From assembly GCA_900291925.1 (NCBI GenBank), contig UWYS01000003.1, positions 744,001 to 808,000 on the forward strand: 64,000 bases of DNA, in the 5' to 3' direction. This DNA is from Thecaphora thlaspeos (taxonomy: Eukaryota; Basidiomycota; Ustilaginomycetes; Urocystidales; Glomosporiaceae). The number at the start of each line of letters is the position of its first letter. Position 1 is the stretch's first letter. The notes beneath the pieces were generated by a model. It was given only the letters and a program-made list of their open reading frames with translations, was not told the DNA's origin and made no database searches. Of the stretch, positions 9,903-21,552 are shown one piece after another. A program made the translations under genes and the position numbers.

Positions 9903-12900
9903 ATGGCTACTTCGATGCAGTTTGGACCCGAATGGATGCGCAAGGCTCCCGTCAAAAACAGCTCGACCAACAGCATCGGTAGAGAGGCGTCGTCGTCTCC
10001 CTCTTCCGCCAGTGCGGCTGCTTCGGCCCGTGCCGATACTGGCTCTGTCGCGCCCGGCAGCGCTCCGACGGCGGGCAAGCGGAACGGGGCCATCAGTGGC
10101 GGTGGCGGAGGGATCCCCAACGGTCCGACGCCCGTGACCAGCCCCACTGTCACCTCGCCCGGCGCCTTCTCCTTTGCCGCGGCAGCGGGGGGTGCCGCGT
10201 CGGCAGCAGCGGCAGGTCCACATCATCAGGCGTTGGGGGCTAGCTCGCAGGACGGTGACGGCATCGGCTCTTCCTCGCTCTCCAACGGCGCTGCCTCTGC
10301 AAAGGAACGCCAGTCGCGAGAGAAGCTGTTGAGTCTGTACAGCACCGACCGATCCGCCAAAAACCCCTCGAGCGAAGCTAGTCCGCTCGATCAGAACGGA
10401 TCGGCCAGCGACAAGGCCATCCCCTCTGTTGGGCGCAAAAAGGTGAGCATCGCCCCCTTTTCACTCCAATTCACCTGCGAGGCCGAAATTCCGCCGTCTT
10501 CTCTCCCAAATTCCTACACGGCCACGTTCACGCCATTCTTCAAATTCTTCGGGCCCTCGCTGACGCCTCATTTAGCCTATCTTCCTCAAACACCCACCGA
10601 CTTTTGGTGCCACCAACGTACAGAACGGAGATCGAGATCAGCGGCGCCCCTCGAACCTCGCAGAGCTAGGTGCAGGTGCTGGTCCATTGTCACCTAGCCT
10701 GGGCGGCGAGCTTCGAGGCATCAATGCCCGCTCCACTTCGGGTGGCTCTTCGGGTGGGTTCGGATCGGCGGGCACTTCGAACTGGGACCGCGCCGATAAG
10801 GAGAGACCCGGCCTCTTCCAGCGTGCATCTAGCAGTGCCCTCACCGGTGCCGCCAGCACCGCCGGCGCCCGCCCTCTTTCGCCATCTATACCGCGAGAAC
10901 GCTTCGGCGGCATTCAGGGCGGTGTCCTCTCTGGTGTCGGGCCTCAAAGCAGAAAGAGAATGGACAGCGACAATGGATCGACGGGTGAGTTAGGCCTGAT
11001 CGTTAGCCCTGCCACTTACCGTGCCCAGACCGCACGTCGCCGTCTCTCGAACCTCGTCTGAACTCGTCACTGACCCGCGTTTTCCTCACTTCTCGCCACT
11101 CTCGACTGCACAGCCGCTTCGCGCGGGGCAGCCAAGCCAGCTCCAGCACCCGAAGAGGTCAGCTCCCCGTCGCTGGGAGGCGGACAGCCGGGTCGCGGCG
11201 GCGCCGTCTTCTCCGATGCCTTTAGCTCCAACAAGATTCGAGGGAAGCTCAGCGCCGGCGACGTCGCCGGCGGTGCTGTTGGCCAAGAAGCCGAGGGTGG
11301 CAGCGAATCAGGCGGTCTCCCCGGCAGATTCGTCCGCAGCAGGGACAGGCAGCCCGGCGAAGGGCCCATCGGACCTCCGGCCGACGGCAGCGCCGGCTTC
11401 AACAAATTTGCTGGCTACGATCGCAAGCGTGAGCGGCAGGCGAGCCACATCGCAAAAGGATCCGGCGAGACCGACGCCAATGGCCACAGCGCCGACGATT
11501 CCGACGGGGCCCAGCACAACCAGGGCGCGACCGATGGAAGTGGAGGCGGCGCAGGCGGCGACGGACGTGACGAGCGCCTAGCTAACGCTAACGACTCGAG
11601 CATGGACTCGGACCTCGTCCACCACGCTACCGCTGTCCTTGGCTCGCTCAAGTTAGACGAGGACGACACCTCGGCGCACATGCTGTCGTCCGATCCACCA
11701 AAGCCGACGCCGCCGACCTGGTCCGCAGAGACCGCCTTCTGGCTGTATCGCGACCTCTTCGGTCAAGTGCAGGGCCCTTTCACTGGACTGATCATGCAGG
11801 AGTGGTACCGACAAAGCTACTTCTCCGACGACCTCCTCGTCCGCCGCGAGCAGGATCCGGAGTTTAAGCCTCTGGCTCACGTCATTGCGATTATCGGTAA
11901 CGCCCTTCAGCCGTTCTTGGTCCCACCCCACAGCTGGCTTCAGAATCCAGACGTTGTCAACGAGCCCCACGGTACGGCTGACACGAGGAGGAGCTCGCTT
12001 GCTGGCGGCGGCGGCGAGTCGAAGGATCTCACTGGCGCAAATGCCCGCCTGGGTCAAGACCACGACGCCATCATCCAGGAAGGCTCTCGCTTTGCCGACC
12101 AGATGGACGCGGCCGGCAGCGCTGGATGGAACGGTGCCCTTCAGGGCCAGCAGCAGTGGCCACCGCAGCTCAATCTAGGCTTCGGCACCACCGCGCCTCA
12201 GCCCATGTCGCCGTTCGCGCGTCAGGACATCTTCGGCGGTCAAGGCGGTTCCGACAATCGCTTCCGCACGCAGGAGGAGCTGGTTGCGCTCATCCGGGAG
12301 CGCGAGCTGCAGGAGCAGAGGCAGGCGGCTGCGGCTGCGGCTGCTCGCGGTCAGAGCCTCGGCTACGGGCAGCTGGACCCCTTCATGGGCGTGCTTGGCG
12401 GTCGCGGTGGCTGGGACGCGCCGGGCGCCGCCAATTGGGCCCCTCACGGAGGACTTCCGTCGTTCGACCCGGCCTTCACGGGGCACCTTAGCCCGCTGAT
12501 TGCCGAGCGTCAGACGTTGGAGGCCTTCAACCAGCGAGGCGCAGGAGGACCGGACCAGAGCGGCGCGTGGGCCAAAGGCCCGTTGACGCCACGATCCCAC
12601 TTCGAGCATCCGAATCCCTTCAACAACCGAGCTAGTCAGTGGGAGGGGCCGGCGGGCGGCTGGAGCCAGGGTAACATGACTCCCGAGACGCCCAATCGCC
12701 AGATTCAGAACATGCAGGAGAGCGCGTTCCGCAACGACAACGTCAAGCCCTTCAGCGATCCCATCGGCACGCCCAGGCGAGCTCGTTCGCCGGCGGCGGC
12801 CAGCCCGGCACTTGACCAGGGCTTTGAGACCTTCAACACCGACAAGCCCGCCGCCGCCTCTCATGAAGAGTCCATCAGCGGCTCGGTGCAGAAAGACGAG

Positions 12901-14724
12901 CCCCTTCGAGCTGCAGCCAACGACGACGGAGCTCGAGGGGAGGAAGCTGCTTCGACGGCCGAGGAGGTCAAGCAAGAGGCGACCGAGGCGAGGCGTAATG
13001 AGCCGGCGGCCGAGGCCCCCTCTGTGTCCGCGCCCGTCGTCGAAGAGGAACCGGGTCCAGAGCAGCTCTGGCCTCAGAGTCCTAAAGCGGTCGAGTTCGC
13101 CTCGGAGCCGGAACTCTCGTCGATGTCTGGCATGAGCCTGTCGGGCAAGCCGCAGGCCACTGGTGGCGCGAGCCGCGAGCGTCGCGCCGCTCAGCGAGCT
13201 GAGGCCCAGGCTGAGCAGGCCAAGCGCTCCGCCGCCCGCCAGACGTCAGCGGCCGGCAATGTGCGCGTGGTGTCTCAGGAGCAATTTCTACGGGCCAAGG
13301 AGGACAGCGCGAACCTCAACCAGGTACTTCTCTCAGCCTGGCTTCCGGACGATGCCGGCGAACCGGCGACCCCCACGGCTAAGCCGGCCCCCTGGGCCGC
13401 CCGCGACGACGCTCCCGCTGCCAGCTCGCCCGGTCCCAGCCTGCGCGAGATCCAGGAGGCCGAGGCCAAGAGGGTCGAGTTGCGTAAGGCCGCCGGGCGG
13501 GCAGCTGCTGCCCAGCGTGCTAAAGCGACCAGCAGCGCTGCCGCCTCGAGCGACGACCTGCCCACCAGCATGAGCTGGGGCCTTGCTTCGGTCCCATCGA
13601 CCCGGTCGATGGCTTCGAACAGCGATCTTCCCCTCACCCCTACGTCTGCCGGTAGCCCCTCAGCGCCCGCTTGGAGCTCTGGAAAGGCCGCCGCCCCCAA
13701 GAAGATGCTGATGGAGATCCAGGACGAGGAGAGGCGACGCGCCGAGAAGCAGAAGCAGCAGCAGGTGGCCCAGGCCATCGCCCTGCGCAAGGGCTACGCC
13801 GATTCTGCCAGCCGGACCGCCGTGCCCAGCGCTACCGCCACCGTCGGCGGCGCGTGGAGTGTGGTGGGAGCGGGCGGCAAGTCGAGCGCTCCTTCGCCTC
13901 CGCCCTCCCACGCCTCCGCCGTCACCGCCACCTCGCGTCCGAGCGCCCCGACCGCACAAAGAACCGCCAGCGTTGGCGTCGTTCCCGGCGCCGGCTCGGG
14001 CTGGACCACTGCCGGAGCCAAGCCGGCCGCGTCTTCGGCGACGGCAGTCGCCGCTGCACCCGCCACGCCGACCCGCATCGCCTCTCAGACCGCCGTTGCC
14101 AGCACCCACAGCAGCGCGCTCAAGCCCAAGCCTGCCCCGTCGGTCTCGTCGCTCGACGTAAACCAGCCGAGCCCCGAGTTTGTGCGCTACCTCAAGGAAA
14201 ACCTGAAGGGCCTTACGATCCGGCTCGACGACTTCATCGAGATGCTCATGTCGTTCCCGCTTGACCCTTCGCCGGACGTGATTGAGATCATCGCAGAGAG
14301 CGTCTACGCCAACAGCAGCACGCTCGACGGTCGCCGGTTCGCGGCCGACTTTGTTTCGAAGCGCAAGATGGACACCCAGGGCCGCCAACAGTCGGTCTAC
14401 CAAACCGGATCGGCATCGTCGTCGTCGTCGTCGTCGATGGGCGGCAACGCCTCCTCGTCGGCGCCGTTCCAGTCGAAGTGGTCGGCAGCGGGCAGCTCGG
14501 GCGGTATGGGCTCCTTTGGCAGCGGTGCGACGGGCGGTGGCGTCGGACGAGGGAGTGGCAGCAGCGTGTTCGGCGGTGGACGCAGCGGCGCGACATCGCC
14601 CCAGATGACGTGCAGCGCCGCCGACGTGATGAAGGGTCAGGGCTCGTCGACCAAGGCGGGCGCCGACACCTTTGGCGGCTTCAAGGTCGTCAAGGCCAAG
14701 GGTAACAAGAAGCGCGGCAACTGA
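9903..14724 (+). CDS. GYF-domain protein (Smy2/GIGYF-like)
   Basis: GYF domains bind proline-rich ligands; Smy2/GIGYF proteins work in translational repression and mRNA decay or vesicle traffic. Exons 9903-10442, 10624-10984 and 11114-14724 join in phase to 1503 aa. The GYF domain is at about residues 505-565, with W-L-Y-R-D, the G-x-VQGPF core and a following M-x-EWY. Everything else is low-complexity Ser/Ala/Pro/Gly, with charged Glu/Arg/Lys/Gln segments around 970-1100 that are likely helical. The C-terminus is Gly/Ser-rich and ends in basic KGNKKRGN. The N-terminal SxSTN...SREKLLSLY stretch is typical of such disordered regulators. The domain is certain; orthology to Smy2 or GIGYF is inferred from architecture and size. 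Confidence 0.88.
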
Positions 14725-15041
14725 GGGGCCGGCGGGAGGGGTTAGTAGATCAGAGGCCTCCATGTAGAGCAGAACCAACGAAGAAAAGAAACGGAGGACG
14801 ATGGATGAAAACCCAAGCAATCACTGTTATCTCGACAGCAGACCGATGGACCGGGGCCTGATTGCCTCGAGGGCAAACGTCATCATCGCGATCGTCCCTG
14901 TGCGACGGTGAACAAGTACATTGCAGGGCAAGTGAAGGCGAGCACGGGAAGAATGGAAGAAGAGAGGGCGCAGAGGAGGCTGTGTACAAGTGTGGAGAGA
15001 AAGGGCGAGGTAGAGCAGGCTTGAATCCAGGAGGGGGAAAC
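14725..15041. other. Gene-free stretch between convergent genes
   Basis: 317 bases separate the GYF stop from the facing deacetylase stop. Nothing is recognised besides likely 3' untranslated sequence. Confidence 0.6.
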
Positions 15042-17370
15042 CTACGAAGTACTCGACGATGGCAATGCGTCAGAGGATTGCGTATCGACGTCCATATCCT
15101 GATCCTGGCCGTGTGGCTGCGCTCCATTCTGAACATCACCGTTCTGTTCCGCCGCCGTCGTCGTGTCTGGCACCGTTGCGCTGCCACTCCCACTTCCATT
15201 GCCGTTGCCGTTGCCGTTGCCCATACCGTTCTCATGTCCCTTTGTCCCGTTTGCCTCTACCTGATCCTTCTTTTCCTGCCTATCAAACATCGGCTGCAAG
15301 ATACTAGGAGCTTTGTTCCTCGCATCATAATCCCTCCTGTCCCTCCTTCCACCCTCCCCTTCATCCTCGCTATCGCTCAACTCTCCCTCCCTCTGCACCC
15401 TTCTATCTCTGAACCTCGCACTCTTACTCGCCCTCACCTCTGGATCCTCGTCGTCTTCTTCCTCGTTATCGTCTCGGTCTCTGTCGAAACGCGGTTCCAC
15501 CTGCCCCTGAACCGAGGGGGCGTGCGCTTTCTGACGTAGGTTCTCGAATACTTGCACCTTGATCTTTTCGAGGTAGTCGCGCGTGTTGAGGTCTTCCATG
15601 TTGTTGGGTCGCACGTCCAGGCGGTAGTCTGGGCCAAAGTATTCGTAGTACTCGTTGACAGGCACCTCTACGATGCGGCGGCACGACACAGAGAGAGAGG
15701 AGAGGGGGGGGGCAAAGGGAAACAGACAGGATGGTCAGCTTGCGGTCGCGCAGCGGCTTGTTGTCGTCGTCGGGAGGCGCTGCTGCTGCTGCTGCTGCTG
15801 CACTCACGGGCATTGAGCTCCTGTCCAGCCGCCAGTCCCGTCTCGTAGGCCCAGGCCCTGCTGACGTTGCGCATCGTATATCCACCACCGCCCAGCAGGA
15901 GGAGCGGCAGCCCGAAGCTCTTGACAAACTCGACGCAGTTGGCATGTCCGCGCATCGAGAGGTTGAAGCTTCCCAGCTTGTCGCCCGCCAGCGAGTCGGA
16001 GCCGCACTGCAGCACGACGGCCGAAGGTTGGTAGTGTTCCATGACCTGGCTGATGACCTGAGGCGGGTCCGAGTCGCAGTACGATGGCAAGAGGACGGGG
16101 TAAGCCTCAGCATTCCACGCAAAGGGGCCGCGGACACGCAACGTACCGGTTGAAATACGCTCTTGTAGCTCTCGTCGGTGATGCCATCTCGCAGGGGAAA
16201 GTTGCACGCGTAGTTCTTGCCCTTACCCATTCCGATGTCGCGCAGCTCTCCCGTGCCGGGGAAGAATTCTCCGTACTTGTGGAAGGAGCAGGTCATGACG
16301 CGGTCGGTCGTGTAGAAGGCCTCTTCGACGCCGTCGCCGTGGTGGACGTCGATATCGATGTAGAGCACGCGAGGGTGGTAGCGCAGCAGCTCGAGGATGC
16401 CCAGGACAATGTCTGGCGGGGGCGGTGTGGCGGGGTAGGAAGGTGAGCGACCAGACAGTGGCATCGAGGCGGCAGGAGTCGAGCAAGAGGGGGAGCGCGA
16501 CACTCACCGTTGATGTAGCAGAAGCCGCTAGCCTCTCCCTTTTTGGCGTGGTGTAGACCTCCGGCCCAGTTGATGGCTATGTCGCACTTGTCTCTTGACA
16601 GACGTGCCGCTCCCTCTGCGTGTGGGGACGCCGCGGAGACCAGTTCGGACAAAGAGGGTGCGTGTTCGGTATGACTTTGGTCTCTAGCAGGGTCCAGGGA
16701 CGAATGCCTTTGGTTCTAAAGAACTTACCCATCGAACCGCCCGCTGAGATTGAACAATACTCGAAGAGACCGTCAAAGACGGGGCAGTCGTCTCCAACAT
16801 TGACTGAACGGCGAATAAAATGACGGCCAAGGATTTGATCAGTAGTCAGAGTCCAACGCATCCTCGTCGTCGTGCACGTGAACGTTACGTACACTTGGCC
16901 TGTTCGCGGACGAATGAGTCGACGTTGTCCGGCGTGACGCGGTTGAGGAACTCGACGTACTCGTCCGTGTGGAACTGCGACATCTCGCGCTTCGTCGCCG
17001 GCTTTGCCCTCTGTTGGCGCCATCATGCAATCACAGAGAGAGGGTGCGAGAGAAACTCTTTCGTCAGCAGGCGGCCGCATGCCCACCTCGAACCCAGATG
17101 CCCGGTGGCAGGGGCGGGACGTACAAAAATCTCCATCTTCTTGTAGAGGCCATAATTCATGACAAGCGAATGGCACATCCGGACCCTGGTAGGCTTCATG
17201 GGATGACCTGGACCGTAATGGTAGTTTCCGATGTCTGAATCGAAGAAGTAGCAGACGCGGGAGCTGTTTGGATTGTTGGCGTTTGATCTGGGCTGGAGGA
17301 GGGGACCGGAGGCCGTCGCCCCGCCCGCTGCGTAGGGCGAGGAGTTGGAGGGGAGGAAGGTGGATGTCAT
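15042..17370 (-). CDS. RPD3: Class I histone deacetylase (Rpd3-like)
   Basis: This zinc hydrolase removes acetyl groups from histone lysines in Sin3-type corepressor complexes in the nucleus. Seven exons join in phase: 17370-17125, 17010-16893, 16803-16729, 16615-16508, 16412-16147, 16057-15808, 15667-15042 (562 aa). Class I hallmarks are seen in order: [23 protein letters not shown], the GGLHHAKK His pair, [13 protein letters not shown] (about 204-216), [15 protein letters not shown] and [11 protein letters not shown]. The metal and charge-relay residues in these motifs are intact. The C-terminal 140 residues are acidic then Gly/Asn-rich and not conserved. The Rpd3 rather than Hos2 assignment rests on overall motif wording and is less certain than class I membership. 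Confidence 0.93.
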
Positions 17371-17801
17371 GGCGGATGGTGACAAATGGCGGGAGGGGTG
17401 GATGGAGGAAGAGGGAAGAGGGAAGGAGGTTGAGACCAAGCGCGACGAGAACGACGACGACGACGACGACGACGACGAACGACAGACACGGCTGGACAGA
17501 GAGGGGGGTTCGAGCGAGCGGGCCAGAAGGAAGGAATGTGTCGGTCCGGCTGGCGAGGCTCGGCGGACGGGTTGGCGCGGCGCAGCGAGCAGGCCCGGGC
17601 GCGCCTTGAGCCGTCAAAAAGTGGAGAAAGTGCGGCCGGCCCAGCCCAGCCCAGCTCAGCACAGCCTTCCCGCACGGCAGAGCACTGGGTGGCCCGCGCA
17701 GTCAGGGGGAGGCGGCCGACGAGCGGCCCTCGCCACCCTCTCGCCACCCTCTCGCACCATCCGCACCACGCCCACGCTCAATCGAAGCGCAACACCTCAC
17801 C
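17371..17801. promoter_or_regulatory. Divergent promoter region, deacetylase / VMA7
   Basis: 431 bases lie between two divergent starts. The stretch includes a GAC trinucleotide run and CAGCCCAGC-type repeats near 17640-17660. No additional gene is seen. Confidence 0.55.
17452..17478. repeat. (GAC)9 trinucleotide run
   Basis: Nine consecutive GAC units lie about 80 bases upstream of the deacetylase start, outside any supported coding exon. Confidence 0.9.
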
Positions 17802-18544
17802 ATGGCTCTCGCACAAGGAGCGTCCGACAGGACCCTCGTCGCGCTCATCGCAGACGAGGTAGGTTCCTCGCACTGCCCCACCCACGAATCCCAGTCTTTG
17901 TCAGACTCGCTAACTGCCATCCCTCTTTGCCTCGCCGTCCTACTCTCATCTCGGCGCCTTCTCAGGACTCAACGACTGGTCTCCTCCTTGCAGGAATCGG
18001 CAACGTCGACGAGACGGGCGAAAAGAACTTCTACATTGTCGACAACAAGGTTGGTCCATCCTCGTCGTACCTCGCCCGATGCTTTATTCATCTCACCTTC
18101 TTTCCCCTCGCTTCTCTACGTCGCGTCTACAGACATCGGTATCAGGCATAGAGGAGGCCTTCAACCGCTACACAGACGAGCGGAAAGACGTCGGAATCCT
18201 CCTCATCAACCAGCACGTTGCCGATAAGATCCGTCCCATCGTCGATAGGTATACCCAGGCCTTCCCCGCGTTGCTCGAGATCCCCAGCAAGGATCATCCC
18301 TATGGTGAGTGGGCCGAGCTGGCCGTCTCTTGTTGCTTGCTGGCTGGAGAGCGGACGATGAACTTTGGCCTCTCTGTCTTCCCTCACATCTCGCAGATCC
18401 GGCCAAGGATAGCGTCCTGAAGCGTGTCCAGAAGGTAAGCTCGCTCGCATTCTGCCCTCCCTCTCACAGGTCAGAGGCGACGCTGACACTGCCTCCTCTT
18501 CCGTACCTGTACTTCTTGTTCGATGTCAGCTTTTCGGAGAATGA
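17802..18544 (+). CDS. VMA7: V-type proton ATPase subunit F
   Basis: Subunit F is part of the central rotor stalk of the V1 sector that couples ATP hydrolysis to proton pumping at vacuolar membranes. Five exons, 17802-17858, 17966-18049, 18133-18304, 18397-18434 and 18530-18544, join in phase to 121 aa, the usual length. Family signatures are [15 protein letters not shown](N)[17 protein letters not shown], and [19 protein letters not shown] at the end. The last exon is only 15 nt and encodes LFGE plus TGA, the classic C-terminus. A longer alternative last exon further downstream gives a Cys-rich tail unlike the family and was rejected. High confidence. Confidence 0.94.
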
Positions 18545-18815
18545 ACGCATGGTCCCACCAACCCCCATGCCCCTCGTCCACTGTGTCCCGACGCTTGGCG
18601 GCATTCGACTTGTACATACCCTCTCCTCTTTCCCCCGCCTCAAGTCCCTGCGCAATCCACAAACATTCCCCACCACAGTTCGCCGAGAAAGAATGTGGCT
18701 GTGCAATGCCTAAATCTCGATTAAGCTCTATGGTATGCTGTGCAGGCAGTAGCATGTGGTACGACAAAGTCCCCTCAAACAACGCCTCTCGGTAGGCGCT
18801 GGCCATCGCTAGGGC

Positions 18816-20851
18816 TTAGTCGGCCGTCCACCTCATGATCGCGTTGAACTCGTCTCCTCCATGCATCAGCATCTCGCCATGCACCTTGCCCTCGCCGTAG
18901 TAGAGACATTCCTCGGGCACGCCTGTCTCGTGCAGATAGTCGCGCGTATCGCCGGCGTGGAGGATAGCATCGTGCTCGGCAAGGTAGAACCGCGTTTGGC
19001 TCGGGTCGGTCAAGTTCGGGATCTGTCGCGGCGAGGAGAGGGTTGTAGAAAAGGGCGGACGCTCAGTGCCTGATCATTATAAAGAGAGCGAGAATGAGGT
19101 GGCAAGGGTGAGTCTGGAGGCAGACATACCTCGTCCGGCCACAGCGAGCAGCTGCTCCAGTCAAAGTGCCTGCACAGCGTGTTGGCCGTGCCTAGCTCCC
19201 TCGCGACAAAGTAGCGCATCAGTAGCTCGATCGGCGTCTCTACGCGCTTGTAGAGAAAGTTGCCGCATACGTAGGGGACCCAAAGCATGAAGCAAACCGG
19301 ATCGACAAAGCAGCTGCGTCGGATCGTCTCGCCGAGCGACTTGATCAGCCAGCTGTGCACCAGCGAGCCGTACGAGTGCGAGAGGACCGTGACGCCACAC
19401 TCTTGCCATCCGCTCGCGGCGATGATGCGGCGGAAGGCTGCGGTCGTCTCGTGGTGGCCGAACGGCGCGAGGAAGGCCGGCGAAAAGGGAGACTGCGAAA
19501 TATTTGGCTGGAGGAGAATGAGGACGGGTCGACGGCGGAAGTCAGGCGAGGCGAGAAAGAAGTTGACCAGCGCGGCATATTGCGCCAGACCGATGCCGAG
19601 GCCGTGGAGGAAGATGAGGGGCGTCGTCTTGGACACCTTGGCGTCCCAGTCGGCGGGTGTACGGACGAGATAGGTGAGCCTCCCCTCCTGTTTGCGCTGG
19701 AAGCCACCGCTGATCGACTTTAGGATCACCAGCTGCGACAGAGCGTTGGTTACAAGGTAGGATGCTAGCGGTCGGCTCGAGACGCGCACCGGGTCGATCG
19801 TCAGTCGCATCATCCTGAGCCGCTCCGATGTGACCTCGTCGTGGTCCTCGCTCCACTGCGGCGATCGGATAGGGTAAGGTCGGCCCTGCCTCGCCTCCAT
19901 CAGCTCGCGACAGTACTCGAGGAACTCGAGGCGCGAGCCCTTGGTTGGATCCCACTCGCCGGGCGCCGCTCGTACGCCCTTGATGTCCTCCTCCTCCAGC
20001 AGGCTCGGCGGCAAACCGCCGAATGTCGCCACGGAGGGAGGCAAGGGAGAAGGCACGGCTGACTCGAGGACCTTTGGCCGGCCGTTCGCTCCGCCGCCAT
20101 CGCTAACGACGAGGTTGTGCTCCTCTTCGATTTCCTCGAGCGTCGTCGCAAAGAGCGACCAGGCGAGCCACTGCTGGACGTCGCGGCGAGTGATGTAGTC
20201 GAACGGCGAGCCAAAGAACCACTTGGCCTGCGCCTCCTGGAACCTGATGGCGCGCGGGTCGTCGTGCTTGAACGGACGCTGGACAAAGGCGGGCACGAAA
20301 CTGGCCGTGCGCAAGCGCCCGAGACGTCGGACGTCGTCCGCGTCGGCCACCTCGTCAGTGTGTTGTGTGGTAGCAGAGGCGACTGAGCCGTTGGCGATGC
20401 CCAGACGATGGCGCAGCTCATCGGCTCTTTCCGAGATGCGGCCTGTGCTACGGTCCGAGGCGCTTCCGACGACGCCGTTGGGTCCCTTTAGCCCGCTCTC
20501 GAGGACCTTCGAAAAGACAGCGCGGAGAAAACGCTTGCCGTACAAGGGCCGCGGTCCGGGGCCCTGGATTTTGCGAGCCTGATAGGCGTAGTTTAGCGAG
20601 AAAGCGACCTCGATCATGCAGTAGACGAACAGCGAGTTCGAGATCCAGGGATGACTCGACGGGTAGAGATGGCCGAGCGTCGGATGGGAGCGAAAGAGGT
20701 CGAGCTCGGAGGACGAGAGGTGGGTTGCTGCTACGAGGTAGGCAACGCGAGCCATGACGACCATCCAGCTGACGGGAGTGATGCTCCATACGAACAGAAC
20801 CAACAACCTCGCCACCGCCATGTAGGCGTCGCCGAGAATCAACTTAGCCAT
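18816..20851 (-). CDS. Membrane-anchored alpha/beta hydrolase
   Basis: This is a predicted serine hydrolase of unknown substrate, possibly on lipids. Exons 20851-19130 and 19022-18816 join in phase to 642 aa. The N-terminus has hydrophobic segments at about residues 10-40 and 70-85, suggesting membrane anchoring. The hydrolase core begins near residue 400: oxyanion-loop HGLGIG, nucleophile elbow SHSYGS, and in the last exon an ILHAGDTRDY strand and VHGEMLMHGG, which can supply the acid and His. The middle is charged with a DPxR-x-RPL segment. The ATG at 20851 was preferred because the longer upstream extension has only a non-ATG start. Fungal proteins with this layout are known but poorly characterised. 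Confidence 0.85.
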
Positions 20852-21552
20852 CTTGAAGGTGCGGGTGGACGCGTCGTGCGCTCTTAGTGGGAGTCGGGCT
20901 GCTCGCTGTCGGGCGCGTTGGCTTGTTGGTTGGGCAGACGGCGTCGGACCTCGATGTAGGTTGGGACAGGTCAATAGCTCTAAGGGCTAAATGGTGGGAG
21001 AGATATGGCAGGAAGATGGATAGGAAGATACAGGCGCCAAGGGGGCGGTGGTGGTGGACGTGAGGCAGGCGAGAAGAGCGACCCCACCACGATCAAGAAG
21101 GGGAGGGGGCAAGGAGAGGGAGCAGGCCTGGCCAGGGTGCAGCTGTCGTATCTTCCGGCGTCTAAACGCGTTACGCCGCGGCCACTGCCGCCGCCGGTCG
21201 CTCCGAGCCAACTTTCTGGTCATTTGGACGTGCATCGGGCAGCTGGTGGGCGTGTGAAAGCGGTCGCGTCCCCCCAACACCGGACACGGTCCGATCCAGT
21301 GCGCCGCCGCCCGTCCGTCGCCAACGTCGCCACGTCGCCAGCCCGGGCAGCAGATGGGCAGCAATGTACGGTGAGATAGCGATCAAGGCATGCAGGGTTG
21401 TCGGACTGCTTCGGAAGATCCGTGGTGACATGTATTTGCGCAGCACTCTGTGGCCAGGGTAAATGCGTACAGATTGAGGCCACACTTGCAGACTCTGCTT
21501 GGCTAAAGGCGTGCTCTGATTGCTTTGCGAGAACGCTGTCGCCGCTGTTGGC
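20852..21552. other. Gene-free stretch upstream of the hydrolase
   Basis: 700 bases lie between the hydrolase start and the facing-away end of the MFS gene. No spliced frame, repeat or RNA gene was recognised. It should contain the hydrolase promoter. Confidence 0.55.

Noticed and set aside
13660..14820. Long minus-strand reading frame opposite the GYF gene
   Set aside because: It is rich in Arg, Gly and Ala with no motif. GC-rich codons on the real strand keep the antisense open; the plus strand has the GYF domain and phase-consistent introns.
18683..18795. Alternative last exon of VMA7
   Set aside because: It gives a Cys-rich 33-residue tail unlike the family; the 15-nt exon at 18530 gives the standard LFGE ending.
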